The notes under the pieces are model-generated. The model had not been told where the DNA came from. It worked only from the letters and a program-made list of their open reading frames with translations, and searched no databases. DNA of 64,000 nucleotides from Ptiloglossa arizonensis (taxonomy: Eukaryota; Arthropoda; Insecta; Hymenoptera; Colletidae): assembly GCF_051014685.1 (NCBI RefSeq), contig NW_027478855.1:372001-436000 (forward strand). The letters are read 5' to 3'. The position numbers and the translations under genes are program-made. Positions 12,801 through 25,880 of the stretch are shown here, piece after piece; the stretch's first letter is position 1; each line of letters starts with the position of its first letter.

Positions 12801-15800
12801 GCTGCCATATCTCGCGAAAGGATTGACCAATCCGCAAAATTTCTGTTGCATCTGAAAGTAGAAACTCGCCCGATTACAACGATATGCGCTCTTTTCCCCT
12901 AGGCCGTTCTAGTTATTCGTGTCGAGCATCAGAACTGCGCAAATTTAGAGTTTCTCAAGCGTTTCTTACCTCCAAACTGCCATATCTCGCGAACGGATTA
13001 ACCAATCCGCAAAATTTCTATTGCTTCTGAAAGTAGAAACTCGCCCGATTACAACGGTATGAGCACTTTTCCCCTAGGCCGTTCTAGTTATTCGTATCGA
13101 GCATCAGAAATGCGAAAATTTTGAGTTTCTCAAGCGTTTCTTATCTCCAAACTGCCATATCTCGCGAACGGATTGACCAATCCGCAAAATTTCTGTTGCA
13201 TCTGAAAGTAGAAACTCGCCCGATTACAACGGTATGCGCACTTTTCCCCTAGACGGTTCTAGTTATTCGTTTCGAGCATCAGAACTGCGAAAATTTTGAG
13301 TTTCTCAAGCGTTTCTTACCACCAAGCTGCCATATCTCGCGAAAGGATTGACCAATCCGCAAAATTTCTGTTGCATCTGAAAGTAGAAACTCGCCCGATT
13401 ACAACGGTATGCGCACTTTTCCCCTAGACGGTTCTAGTTATTCGTTTCGAGCATCAGAACTGCGAAAATTTTGAGTTTCTCAAGCGTTTCTTACCACCAA
13501 GCTGCCATATCTCGCGAAAGGATTGACCAATCCGCAAAATTTCTGTTGCATCTGAAAGTAGAAACTCGCCCGATTACAACGGTATGCGCTCTTTTCCCCT
13601 AGGCCGTTCTAGTTATTCGTGTCGAGCATCAGAACTGCGAAAATTTTGAGTTTCTCAAGCGTTTCTTATATCCAAACTGCCATATCTCGCGAACGGATTA
13701 ACCAATCCGCAAAATTTCTGTTGCTTCTGAAAGTAGAAACTCGCCCGATTACAACGGTATGCGCACTTTTCCCCTAGGCCGTTCTAGTTATTCGTATCGA
13801 GCATCAGAAATGCGAAAATTTTGAGTTTCTCAAGCGTTTCTTATCTCCAAACTGCCATATCTCGCGAACGGATTGATCAATCCGCAAAATTTCTGTTGCA
13901 TCTGAAAGTAGAAACTCGCCCGATTACAACGGTATGCGCACTTTTCCCCTAGGCGGTTCTAGTTATTCGTTTCGAGCATCAGAACTGCGAAAATTTTGAG
14001 TTTCTCAAGCGTTTCTTATCTCCAAACTGCCATATCTCGCGAACGGATTGATCAATCCGCAAAATTTCTGTTCCATCTGAAAGTAGAAACTCGCACGATT
14101 ACAACGGTATGCGCACTTTTCCCCTAGGCCGTTCTAGTTATTCGTGTCGAGCTTCAGAACTGCGAAAATTTTGAGTTTCTCAAGCGTTTCTTATCTCCAA
14201 ACTGCCATATCTCGCGAACGGATTGATCAAACCGCAAAATTTCTGTTGCATCTGGAAGTAGAAACTCGCCCGATTACAACGGTATGCGCACTTTTCCCCT
14301 AGGCCTTTCTAGTTATTCGTTTCGAGCATCAGAAATGCGAAAATTTTGAGGTCCTCAAGCGTTTCTTAAATCCAAACGGCCATATCTCGCGAACGGATTG
14401 ACCAATCCGCAAAATTTCTGTTGCATCTGAAAGTAGAAACTCTCCCGATTACAACGGTATGCGCACTTTTCCCCTAGGCGATTCTAGTTATTCGTTTCGA
14501 GCATCAGAACTGCGAAAATTTTGAGATTCTCAAGCGTTTCTTACCTCCAAACTGCCATATCTCGCGAACGGATTGACCAATCCGCAAAATTTCAGTTGCA
14601 TCTGAAAGTAGAAACTCTCCCGATTACAACGGTAGGTGTAGTTTTCCCCTAGGCCGTTCTAGTTATTCGTTTCGAGCATCAGAACTGCGAAAATTTTGAG
14701 TTTCTCAAGCGTTTCTTACCACCAAGCTGCCATATCTCGCGAAAGGATTGACCAATCCGCAAAATTTCTGTTGCATCTGAAAGTAGAAACTCGCCAGATT
14801 ACAACGGTATGCGCTCTTTTCCCCTAGGCCGTTCTAGTTATTCGTGTCGAGCATCAGAACTGCGAAAATTTTGAGTTTCTCAAGCGTTTCTTACCTCCAA
14901 GCTGCCATATCTCGCGAAAGGATTGACCAATCCGCAAAATTTCTGTTGCATCTGAAAGTAGAAACTCGCCCGATTACAACGATATGCGCTCTTTTCCCCT
15001 AGGCCGTTCTAGTTATTCGTGTCGAGCATCAGAACTGCGCAAATTTAGAGTTTCTCAAGCGTTTCTTACCTCCAAACTGCCATATCTCGCGAACGGATTA
15101 ACCAATCCGCAAAATTTCTATTGCTTCTGAAAGTAGAAACTCGCCCGATTACAACGGTATGAGCACTTTTCCCCTAGGCCGTTCTAGTTATTCGTATCGA
15201 GCATCAGAAATGCGAAAATTTTGAGTTTCTCAAGCGTTTCTTATCTCCAAACTGCCATATCTCGCGAACGGATTGACCAATCCGCAAAATTTCTGTTGCA
15301 TCTGAAAGTAGAAACTCGCCCGATTACAACGGTATGCGCACTTTTCCCCTAGACGGTTCTAGTTATTCGTTTCGAGCATCAGAACTGCGAAAATTTTGAG
15401 ATTCTCAAGCGTTTCTTACCTCCAAACTGCCATATCTCGCGAACGGATTGACCAATCCGCAAAATTTCTGTTGCATCTGAAAATAGAAACTCTCCCGATT
15501 ACAACGGTAGGTGTAGTTTTCCCCTAGGCCGTTCTAGTTATTCGTTTCGAGCATCAGAACTGCGAAAATTTTGAGTTTCTCAAGCGTTTCTTACCACCAA
15601 GCTGCCATATCTCGCGAAAGGATTGACCAATCCGCAAAATTTCTGTTGCATCTGAAAGTAGAAACTCGCCCGATTACAACGGTATGCGCTCTTTTCCCCT
15701 AGGCCGTTCTAGTTATTCGTGTCGAGCATCAGAACTGCGAAAATTTTGAGTTTCTCAAGCGTTTCTTATCTCCAAACTGCCATATCTCGCGAACGGATTA

Positions 15801-18530
15801 ACCAATCCGCAAAATTTCTGTTGCTTCTGAAAGTAGAAACTCGCCCGATTACAACGGTATGCGCACTTTTCCCCTAGGCCGTTCTAGTTATTCGTATCGA
15901 GCATCAGAAATGCGAAAATTTTGAGTTTCTCAAGCGTTTCTTATCTCCAAACTGCCATATCTCGCGAACGGATTGATCAATCCGCAAAATTTCTGTTGCA
16001 TCTGAAAGTAGAAACTCGCCCGATTACAACGGTATGCGCACTTTTCCCCTAGGCGGTTCTAGTTATTCGTTTCGAGCATCAGAACTGCGAAAATTTTGAG
16101 TTTCTCAAGCGTTTCTTATCTCCAAACTGCCATATCTCGCGAACGGATTGATCAATCCGCAAAATTTCTGTTCCATCTGAAAGTAGAAACTCGCACGATT
16201 ACAACGGTATGCGCACTTTTCCCCTAGGCCGTTCTAGTTATTCGTGTCGATCTTCAGAACTGCGAAAATTTTGAGGTCCTCAAGCGTTTCTTAAATCCAA
16301 ACGGCCATATCTCGCGAACGGATTGACCAATCCGCAAAATTTCTGTTGCATCTGAAAGTAGAAACTCTCCCGATTACAACGGTATGCGCACTTTTCCCCT
16401 AGGCCGTTCTAGTTATTCGTGTCGAGCATCAGAACTGCGAAAATTTTGAGTTTCTCAAGCGTTTCTTACCTCCAAGCTGCCATATCTCGCGAAAGGATTG
16501 ACCAATCCGCAAAATTTCTGTTGCATCTGAAAGTAGAAACTCTCCCGATTACAACGGTATGCGCACTTTTCCCCTAGGCCGTTCTAGTTATTCGTGTCGA
16601 GCATCAGAACTGCGAAAATTTTGAGTTTCTCAAGCGTTTCTTACCTCCAAACTGCCATATCTCGCGAACGGATTGACCAATCCGCAAAATTTCAGTTGCA
16701 TCTGAAAGTAGAAACTCTCCCGATTACAACGGTAGGTGTAGTTTTCCCCTAGGCCGTTCTAGTTATTCGTTTCGAGCATCAGAACTGCGAAAATTTTGAG
16801 TTTCTCAAGCGTTTCTTACCACCAAGCTGCCATATCTCGCGAAAGGATTGACCAATCCGCAAAATTTCTGTTGCATCTGAAAGTAGAAACTCGCCCGATT
16901 ACAACGGTATGCGCTCTTTTCCCCTAGGCCGTTCTAGTTATTCGTGTCGAGCATCAGAACTGCGAAAATTTTGAGTTTCTCAAGCGTTTCTTACCTCCAA
17001 GCTGCCATATCTCGCGAAAGGATTGACCAATCCGCAAAATTTCTGTTGCATCTGAAAGTAGAAACTCGCCCGATTACAACGGTATGAGCACTTTTCCCCT
17101 AGGCCGTTCTAGTTATTCGTATCGAGCATCAGAAATGCGAAAATTTTGAGTTTCTCAAGCGTTTCTTATCTCCAAACTGCCATATCTCGCGAACGGATTG
17201 ACCAATCCGCAAAATTTCTGTTGCATCTGAAAGTAGAAACTCGCCCGATTACAACGGTATGCGCACTTTTCCCCTAGACGGTTCTAGTTATTCGTTTCGA
17301 GCATCAGAACTGCGAAAATTTTGAGATTCTCAAGCGTTTCTTACCTCCAAACTGCCATATCTCGCGAACGGATTGACCAATCCGCAAAATTTCTGTTGCA
17401 TCTGAAAGTAGAAACTCTCCCGATTACAACGGTAGGTGTAGTTTTCCCCTAGGCCGTTCTAGTTATTCGTTTCGAGCATCAGAACTGCGAAAATTTTGAG
17501 TTTCTCAAGCGTTTCTTACCTCCAAGCTGCCATATCTCGCGAAAGGATTGACCAATCCGCAAAATTTCTGCTGCATCTGAAAGTAGAATCTCGCCCGATT
17601 ACAACGGTATGCGCACTTTTCCCCTAGGCGGTTCTAGTTATTCGTTTCGAGCATCAGAACTGCGAAAATTTTGAGATACTCAAGCGTTTCTTACCTCCAA
17701 ACTGCCATATCTCGCGAACGGATTGACCAATCCGCAAAATTTCTGTTGCATCTGAAAGTAGAAACTCTCCCGATTACAACGGTAGGTGTAGTTTTCCCCT
17801 AGGCCGTTCTAGTTATTCGTTTCGAGCATCAGAACTGCGAAAATTTTGAGTTTCTCAAGCGTTTCTTACCTCCAAGCTGCCATATCTCGCGAAAGGATTG
17901 ACCAATCCGCAAAATTTCTGTTGCATCTGAAAGTAGAAACTCGCCCGATGACAGCGGTATGCGCACTTTTCCCCTAGGCGGTTCTAGTTATTCGTTTCGA
18001 GCATCAGAACTGCGAAAATTTTGAGTTTCTCAAGCGTTTCTTATCTCCAAACTGCCATATCTCGCGAACGGATTGATCAATCCGCAAAATTTCTGTTCCA
18101 TCTGAAAGTAGAAACTCGCACGATTACAACGGTATGCGCACTTTTCCCCTAGGCCGTTCTAGTTATTCGTGTCGAGCTTCAGAACTGCGAAAATTTTGAG
18201 TTTCTCAAGCGTTTCTTATCTCCAAACTGCCATATCTCGCGAACGGATTGATCAAACCGCAAAATTTCTGTTGCATCTGAAAGTAGAAACTCGCCCGATT
18301 ACAACGGTATGCGCACTTTTCCCCTAGGCCTTTCTAGTTATTCGTTTCGAGCATCAGAAATGCGAAAATTTTGAGGTCCTCAAGCGTTTCTTAAATCCAA
18401 ACGGCCATATCTCGCGAACGGATTGACCAATCCGCAAAATTTCTGTTGCATCTGAAAGTAGAAACTCGCCCGATTACAACGGTATGCGCACTTTTCCCCT
18501 AGGCCGTTCTAGTTATTCGTGTCGTGCATC
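9800..18530. repeat. 11- to 14-monomer higher-order repeats
   Basis: A rare monomer with GAGGTCCTCAAGCG and AAATCCAAACGGCC marks the unit. It occurs near 9800, 12250, 14350, 16275 and 18375, giving spacings of 2450, 2100, 1925 and 2100 bp (14, 12, 11 and 12 monomers). Within it, the rare TCTGGAAGTA variant occurs at 12151 and 14251, exactly 2100 bp apart, and TTTCTATTGCTTC near 13016 and 15116. The unit length drifts by whole monomers, as expected from out-of-register exchange. Confidence 0.8.
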
Positions 18531-21500
18531 AGAACTGCGAAAATTTTGAGTTTCTCAAGCGTTTCTTATCTCCAAACTGCCATATCTCGCGAACGGATTG
18601 ACCAATCCGCAAAATTTCTGTTGCATCTAAAATTAGAAACTCGCCCGATTACAACGGTATGCGTACTTTTCCCCTAGGCCGTTCTAGTTACTCGTTTCGA
18701 GCATCAGAACTGCGAAAATTTTGAGTTTCTCAACCGTTTCTTACCTCCAAGCTGCCATATCTCGCGAACGGATTGATCAATCCGCAAAATTTCTATTGCA
18801 TCTGAAAGTAGAAACTCGCCCGATTACAAGGGTAGGTGTAGTTTTCCCCTAGCCCATTCTAGTTATTCGTGTCGAGCATCAGAACTGCGAAAATTTTGAG
18901 TTTCTCAAGCGTTTCTTACCTCCAAGCTGCCATATCTCGCGAAAGGATTGACCAATCCGCAAAATTTCTGTTGCATCTGAAAGTAGAAACTCGCCCGATT
19001 ACAACGGTATGCGCTCTTTTCCCCTAGGCCGTTCTAGTTATTCGTTTCGAGCATCAAAAATGCGAAAATTTTGAGTTTCTCAAGCGTTTCTTACCTCCAA
19101 ACTGCCATATCTCGCGAACGGATTAACCAATCCGCAAAATTTCTGTTGCTTCTGAAAGTAGAAACTCGCCCGATTACAACGGTATGAGCACTTTTCCCCT
19201 AGGCCGTTCTAGTTATTCGTCTCGAGCATCAGAAATGCGAAAATTTTGAGTTTCTCAACCGTTTCTTATCTCCAAACTGCCATATCGCGCGAACGGATTG
19301 ATCAATCCGCAAAATTTCTGTCGCATTTGAAAGTAGAAACTCGCCCGATTACAACGGTATGCGCACTTTTCCCCTAGGCGGTTCTAGTTATTCGTTTCGA
19401 CCATCAGAACTGCGAAAATTTTGAGTTTCTCAAGCGTTTCTTACCTCCAAGCTGCCATATCTCGCGAAAGGATTGACCAATCCGCAAAATTTCTGTTGCA
19501 TCTGAAAGTAGAAACTCGCCCGATTACAACGGTATGAGCACTTTTCCCCTAGGCCGTTCTAGTTATTCGTATCGAGCATCAGAAATGCGAAAATTTTGAG
19601 TTTCTCAAGCGCTTCTTATATCCAAACTGCCATATCTCGCGAACGGATTGATCAATCCGCAAAATTTCTGTTGCATCTGAAAGTAGAAACTCGCCCGATT
19701 ACAACGGTATGCGCACTTTTCCCCTAGGCGATTCTAGTTATTCGTTTCGAGCATCAGAACTGCGAAAATTTTGAGATTCTCAAGCGTTTCTTACCTCCAA
19801 ACTGCCATATCTCGCGAACGGATTGACCAATCCGCAAAATTTCAGTTGCATCTGAAAGTAGAAACTCTCCCGATTACAACGGTAGGTGTAGTTTTCCCCT
19901 AGGCCGTTCTAGTTATTCGTTTCGAGCATCAGAACTGCGAAAATTTTGAGTTTCTCAAGCGTTTCTTACCACCAAGCTGCCATATCTCGCGAAAGGATTG
20001 ACCAATCCGCAAAATTTCTGTTGCATCTGAAAGTAGAAACTCGCCCGATTACAACGGTATGCGCTCTTTTCCCCTAGGCCGTTCTAGTTATTCGTGTCGA
20101 GCATCAGAACTGCGAAAATTTTGAGTTTCTCAAGCGTTTCTTACCTCCAAACTGCCATATCTCGCGAACGGATTGACCAATCCGCAAAATTTCTGTTGCA
20201 TCTAAAAGTAGAAACTCGCCCGATTACAACGGTATGCGTACTTTTCCCCTAGGCCGTTCTAGTTACTCGTTTCGAGCATCAGAACTGCGAAAATTTTGAG
20301 TTTCTCAAGCGTTTCTTATCTCCAAACTGCCATATCTCGCGAACGGATTAACCAATCCGCAAAATTTCTGTTGCTTCTGAAAGTAGAAACTCGCCCGATT
20401 ACAACGGTATGCGCACTTTTCCCCTAGGCCTTTCTAGTTATTCGTATCGAGCATCAGAAGTGCGAAAATTTTGAGTTTCTCAAGCGTTTCTTATCTCCAA
20501 ACTGCCATATCTCGCGAACGGATTGATCAATCCGCAAAATTTCTGTTGCATCTGAAAGTAGAAACTCGCCCGATTACAACGGTATGCGCACTTTTCCCCT
20601 AGGCGGTTCTAGTTATTCGTTTCGAGCATCAGAACTGCGAAAATTTTGAGTTTCTCAAGCGTTTCTTATCTCCAAACTGCCATATCTCGCGAACGGATTG
20701 ATCAATCCGCAAAATTTCTGTTGCATATGAAAGTAGAAACTCGCCCGATTACAACGGTATGCGCACTTTTCCCCTAGGCCTTTCTAGTTATTCGTTTCGA
20801 GCATCAGAAGTGCGAAAATTTTGAGGTCCTCAAGCGTTTCTTAAATCCAAACGGCCATATCTCGCGAACGGATTGACCAATCCGCAAAATTTCTGTTGCA
20901 TCTGAAAGTAGAAACTCGCCCGATTACAACGGTATGCGCACTTTTCCCCTAGGCCGTTCTAGTTATTCGTGTCGTGCATCAGAACTGCGAAAATTTTGAG
21001 TTTCTCAAGCGTTTCTTATCTCCAAACTGCCATATCTCGCGAACGGATTGATCAATCCGCAAAATATCTGTTCCATCTGAAAGTAGAAACTCGCCCGATT
21101 ACAACGGTATGCGTACTTTTCCCCTAGGCGGTTCTAGTTATTCTTTTCGAGCATCAGAACTGCGAAAATTTTGAGATTCTCAAGCGTTTCTTACCTCCAA
21201 ACTGCCATATCTCGCGAACGGATTGACCAATCCGCAAAATTTCTGTTGCATCTGAAAGTAGAAACTCTCCCGATTACAACGGTAGGTGTTGTTTTCCCCT
21301 AGGCGGTTCTAGTTATTCGTTTCGAGCATCAGAAATGCGAAAATTTTGAGGTCCTCAAGCGTTTCTTAAATCCAAACGGCCATATCTCGCGAACGGATTG
21401 ACCAATCCGCAAAATTTCTGTTGCATCTGAAAGTAGAAACTCGCCCGATTACAACGGTATGCGTACTTTTCCCCTAGGCCGTTCTAGTTACTCGTTTCGA

Positions 21501-24500
21501 GCATCAGAACTGCGAAAATTTTGAGTTTCTCAAGCGTTTCTTACCTCCAAGCTGCCATATCTCGCGAACGGATTGACCAATCCGCAAAATTTCTGTTGCT
21601 TGTGAAAGTAGAAACTCGCCCGATTACAGCGGTATGCGCACTTTTCCCCTAGAACGTTCTAGTTATTCGTTTCGAGCATCAAACATGCGAAAATTTTGAG
21701 TTTCTCAAGCGTTTCTTATCTCCAAACTGCCATATCTCGCGAACGGATTGATCAATCCGCAAAATTTCTGTTGCATCTGAAAGTAGAAACTCGCCCGATT
21801 ACAACGGTATGCGCACTTTTCCCCTAGGCGGTTCTACTTATTCGTTTCGAGCATCAGAACTGCGAAAATTTTGAGATTCTCAAGCGTTTCTTACCTCCAA
21901 ACTGCCATATCTCGCGAACGGATTGACCAATCCGCAAAATTTCAGTTGCATCTGAAAGTAGAAAGTCTCCCGATTACAACGGTAGGTGTAGTTTTCCCCT
22001 AGGCAGTTCTAGTTATTCGTTTCGAGCATTAGAACTGCGAAAATTTTGAGTTTCTCAAGCGTTTCTTACCTCCAAGCTGCCATATCTCGCGAAAGGATTG
22101 ACCAATCCGCAAAATTTCTGTTGCATCTGAAAGTAGAAACTCGCCCGATTACAACGGCATGCGCTCTTTTCCCCTAGGCCGTTCTAGTTATTCGTGTCGA
22201 GCATCAGAACTGCGAAAATTTTGAGTTTCTCAAGCGTTTCTTCCCTCCAAACTGCCATATCTCGCGAACGGATTGACCAATCCGCAAAATTTCTGTTGCA
22301 TCTAAAAGTAGAAACTCGCCCGATTACAACGGTATGCGTACTTTTCCCCTAGGCCGTTCTAGTTACTCGTTTCGAGCATCAGAACTGCGAAAATTTTGAG
22401 TTTCTCAAGCGTTTCTTATCTCCAAACTGCCATATCTCGCGAACGGATTAACCAATTAGCAAAATTTCTGTTGCTTTTGAAAGTAGACACTCGCCCGATT
22501 ACAACGGTATGAGCACTTTTCCCCTAGGCCGTTCTAGTTATTCGTATCGAGCATCAGAAATGCGAAAATTTTGAGTTTCACAAGCGTTTCTTATCTCCAA
22601 ACTGCCATATCTCGCGAACGGATTGATCAATCCGCAAAATTTCTGTTGCATCTAAAAGTAGAAACTCGCCCGATTACAACGGTATGAGCACTTTTCCCCT
22701 AGGCCGTTCTAGTTATTCGTATCGAGCATCAGAAATGCGAAAATTTTGAGTTTCACAAGCGTTTCTTATCTCCAAACTGCCATATCTCGCGAACGGATTG
22801 ATCAATCCGCAAAATTTCTGTTGCATCTGAAAGTAGAAACTCGCCCGATTACAAAGGTAGGTGTAGTTTTCCCCTAGGCCGTTCTAGTTATTCGTGTCGA
22901 GCATCAGAACTGCGAAAATTTTGAGTTTCTCAAGCGTTTCTTACTTCCAAACTGCCATATCTCGCGAACGGATTGACCAATCCGCAAAATTTCTGTTGCT
23001 TCTGAAAGTAGAAACTCGCCCGATTACAGCGGTATGCGCACTTTTCCCCTAGGCCGTTCTAGTTATTCGTTTCGAGCATCAAAAATGCGAAAATTTTGAG
23101 TTTCTCAAGCGTTTCTTACCTCCAAACTGCCATATCTCGCGAACGGATTAACCAATCCGCAAAATTTCTGTTGCTTCTAAAAGTAGAAACTCGCCCGATT
23201 ACAACGGTATGAGCACTTTTCCCCTAGGCCGTTCTAGTTATTCGTGTCGTGCATCAGAACTGGGAAAATTTTGAGTTTCTCAAGCGTTTCTTACCTCCAA
23301 GCTGCCATATCTCGCGAAAGGATTGACCAATCCGCAAAATTTCTGTTGCATCTGAAAGTAGAAACTCGCCCGATTACAACGGTATGCGCTCTTTTCCCCT
23401 AGGCCGTTCTAGTTATTCGTTTCGAGCATCAAAAATGCGAAAATTTTGAGTTTCTCAAGCGTTTCTTACCTCCAAACTGCCATATCTCGCGAACGGATTA
23501 ACCAATCCGCAAAATTTCTGTTGCTTCTGAAAGTAGAAACTCGCCCGATTACAACGGTATGAGCACTTTTCCCCTAGGCCGTTCTAGTTATTCGTCTCGA
23601 GCATCAGAAATGCGAAAATTTTGAGTTTCTCAACCGTTTCTTATCTCCAAACTGCCATATCGCGCGAACGGATTGATCAATCCGCAAAATTTCTGTCGCA
23701 TTTGAAAGTAGAAACTCGCCCGATTACAACGGTATGCGCACTTTTCCCCTAGGCGGTTCTAGTTATTCGTTTCGACCATCAGAACTGCGAAAATTTTGAG
23801 TTTCTCAAGCGTTTCTTACCTCCAAGCTGCCATATCTCGCGAAAGGATTGACCAATCCGCAAAATTTCTGTTGCATCTGAAAGTAGAAACTCGCCCGATT
23901 ACAACGGTATGAGCACTTTTCCCCTAGGCCGTTCTAGTTATTCGTATCGAGCATCAGAAATGCGAAAATTTTGAGTTTCTCAAGCGCTTCTTATATCCAA
24001 ACTGCCATATCTCGCGAACGGATTGATCAATCCGCAAAATTTCTGTTGCATCTGAAAGTAGAAACTCGCCCGATTACAACGGTATGCGCACTTTTCCCCT
24101 AGGCGATTCTAGTTATTCGTTTCGAGCATCAGAACTGCGAAAATTTTGAGATTCTCAAGCGTTTCTTACCTCCAAACTGCCATATCTCGCGAACGGATTG
24201 ACCAATCCGCAAAATTTCAGTTGCATCTGAAAGTAGAAACTCTCCCGATTACAACGGTAGGTGTAGTTTTCCCCTAGGCCGTTCTAGTTATTCGTTTCGA
24301 GCATCAGAACTGCGAAAATTTTGAGTTTCTCAAGCGTTTCTTACCACCAAGCTGCCATATCTCGCGAAAGGATTGACCAATCCGCAAAATTTCTGTTGCA
24401 TCTGAAAGTAGAAACTCGCCCGATTACAACGGTATGCGCTCTTTTCCCCTAGGCCGTTCTAGTTATTCGTGTCGAGCATCAGAACTGCGAAAATTTTGAG

Positions 24501-25880
24501 TTTCTCAAGCGTTTCTTACCTCCAAACTGCCATATCTCGCGAACGGATTGACCAATCCGCAAAATTTCTGTTGCATCTAAAAGTAGAAACTCGCCCGATT
24601 ACAACGGTATGCGTACTTTTCCCCTAGGCCGTTCTAGTTACTCGTTTCGAGCATCAGAACTGCGAAAATTTTGAGTTTCTCAAGCGTTTCTTATCTCCAA
24701 ACTGCCATATCTCGCGAACGGATTAACCAATCCGCAAAATTTCTGTTGCTTCTGAAAGTAGAAACTCGCCCGATTACAACGGTATGCGCACTTCTCCCCT
24801 AGGCCGTTCTAGTTATTCGTATCGAGCATCAGAAATGCGAAAATTTTGAGTTTCTCAAGCGTTTCTTATCTCCAAACTGCCATATCTCGCGAACGGATTG
24901 ATCAATCCGCAAAATTTCTGTTGCATCTGAAAGTAGAAACTCGCCCGATTACAACGGTATGCGCACTTTTCCCCTAGGCGGTTCTAGTTATTCGTTTCGA
25001 GCATCAGAACTGCGAAAATTTTGAGTTTCTCAAGCGTTTCTTATCTCCAAACTGCCATATCTCGCGAACGGATTGATCAATCCGCAAAATTTCTGTTCCA
25101 TCTGAAAGTAGAAACTCGCCCGATTACAACGGTATGCGCACTTTTCCCCTAGGCCGTTCTAGTTATTCGTGTCGAGCATCAGAACTGCGAAAATTTTGAG
25201 TTTCTCAAGCGTTTCTTATCTCCAAACTGCCATATCTCGCGAACGGATTGATCAAACCGCAAAATTTCTGTTGCATCTGAAAGTAGAAACTCGCCCGATT
25301 ACAACGGTATGCGCACTTTTCCCCTAGGCCTTTCTAGTTATTCGTTTCGAGCATCAGAAGTGCGAAAATTTTGAGGTCCTCAAGCGTTTCTTAAATCCAA
25401 ACGGCCATATCTCGCGAACGGATTGACCAATCCGCAAAATTTCTGTTGCATCTGAAAGTAGAAACTCGCCCGATTACAACGGTATGCGCACTTTTCCCCT
25501 AGGCCGTTCTAGTTATTCGTGTCGTGCATCAGAACTGCGAAAATTTTGAGTTTCTCAAGCGTTTCTTATCTCCAAACTGCCATATCTCGCGAACGGATTG
25601 ATCAATCCGCAAAATTTCTGTTCCATCTGAAAGTAGAAACTCGCCCGATTACAACGGTATGCGTACTTTTCCCCTAGGCCGTTCTAGTTATTCGTTTCGA
25701 GCATCAGAACTGCGAAAATTTTGAGTTTCTCAAGCGTTTCTTACCACCAAGCTGCCATATCTCGCGAAAGGATTGACCAATCCGCAAAATTTCTGTTGCA
25801 TCTGAAAGTAGAAACTCGCCCGATTACAACGGTATGCGCTCTTTTCCCCTAGGCCGTTCTAGTTATTCGTGTCGAGCATC
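18530..25880. repeat. 7.35-kb satellite segmental duplication, copy 1
   Basis: This 42-monomer block is nearly identical to 34628-41977. Rare variants line up at a constant offset of 16098 bp: CTAAAATTAGAAAC (18626 and 34724), CAAGGGTAGGTG with AGCCCATTC, TTCTTTTCGAGC, TTGCTTGTGAAAG, CCAATTAGC and CATATCGCGCGAACGG. The offset is 92 x 175 minus two, because two 1-bp deletions lie between the copies. Confidence 0.85.
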
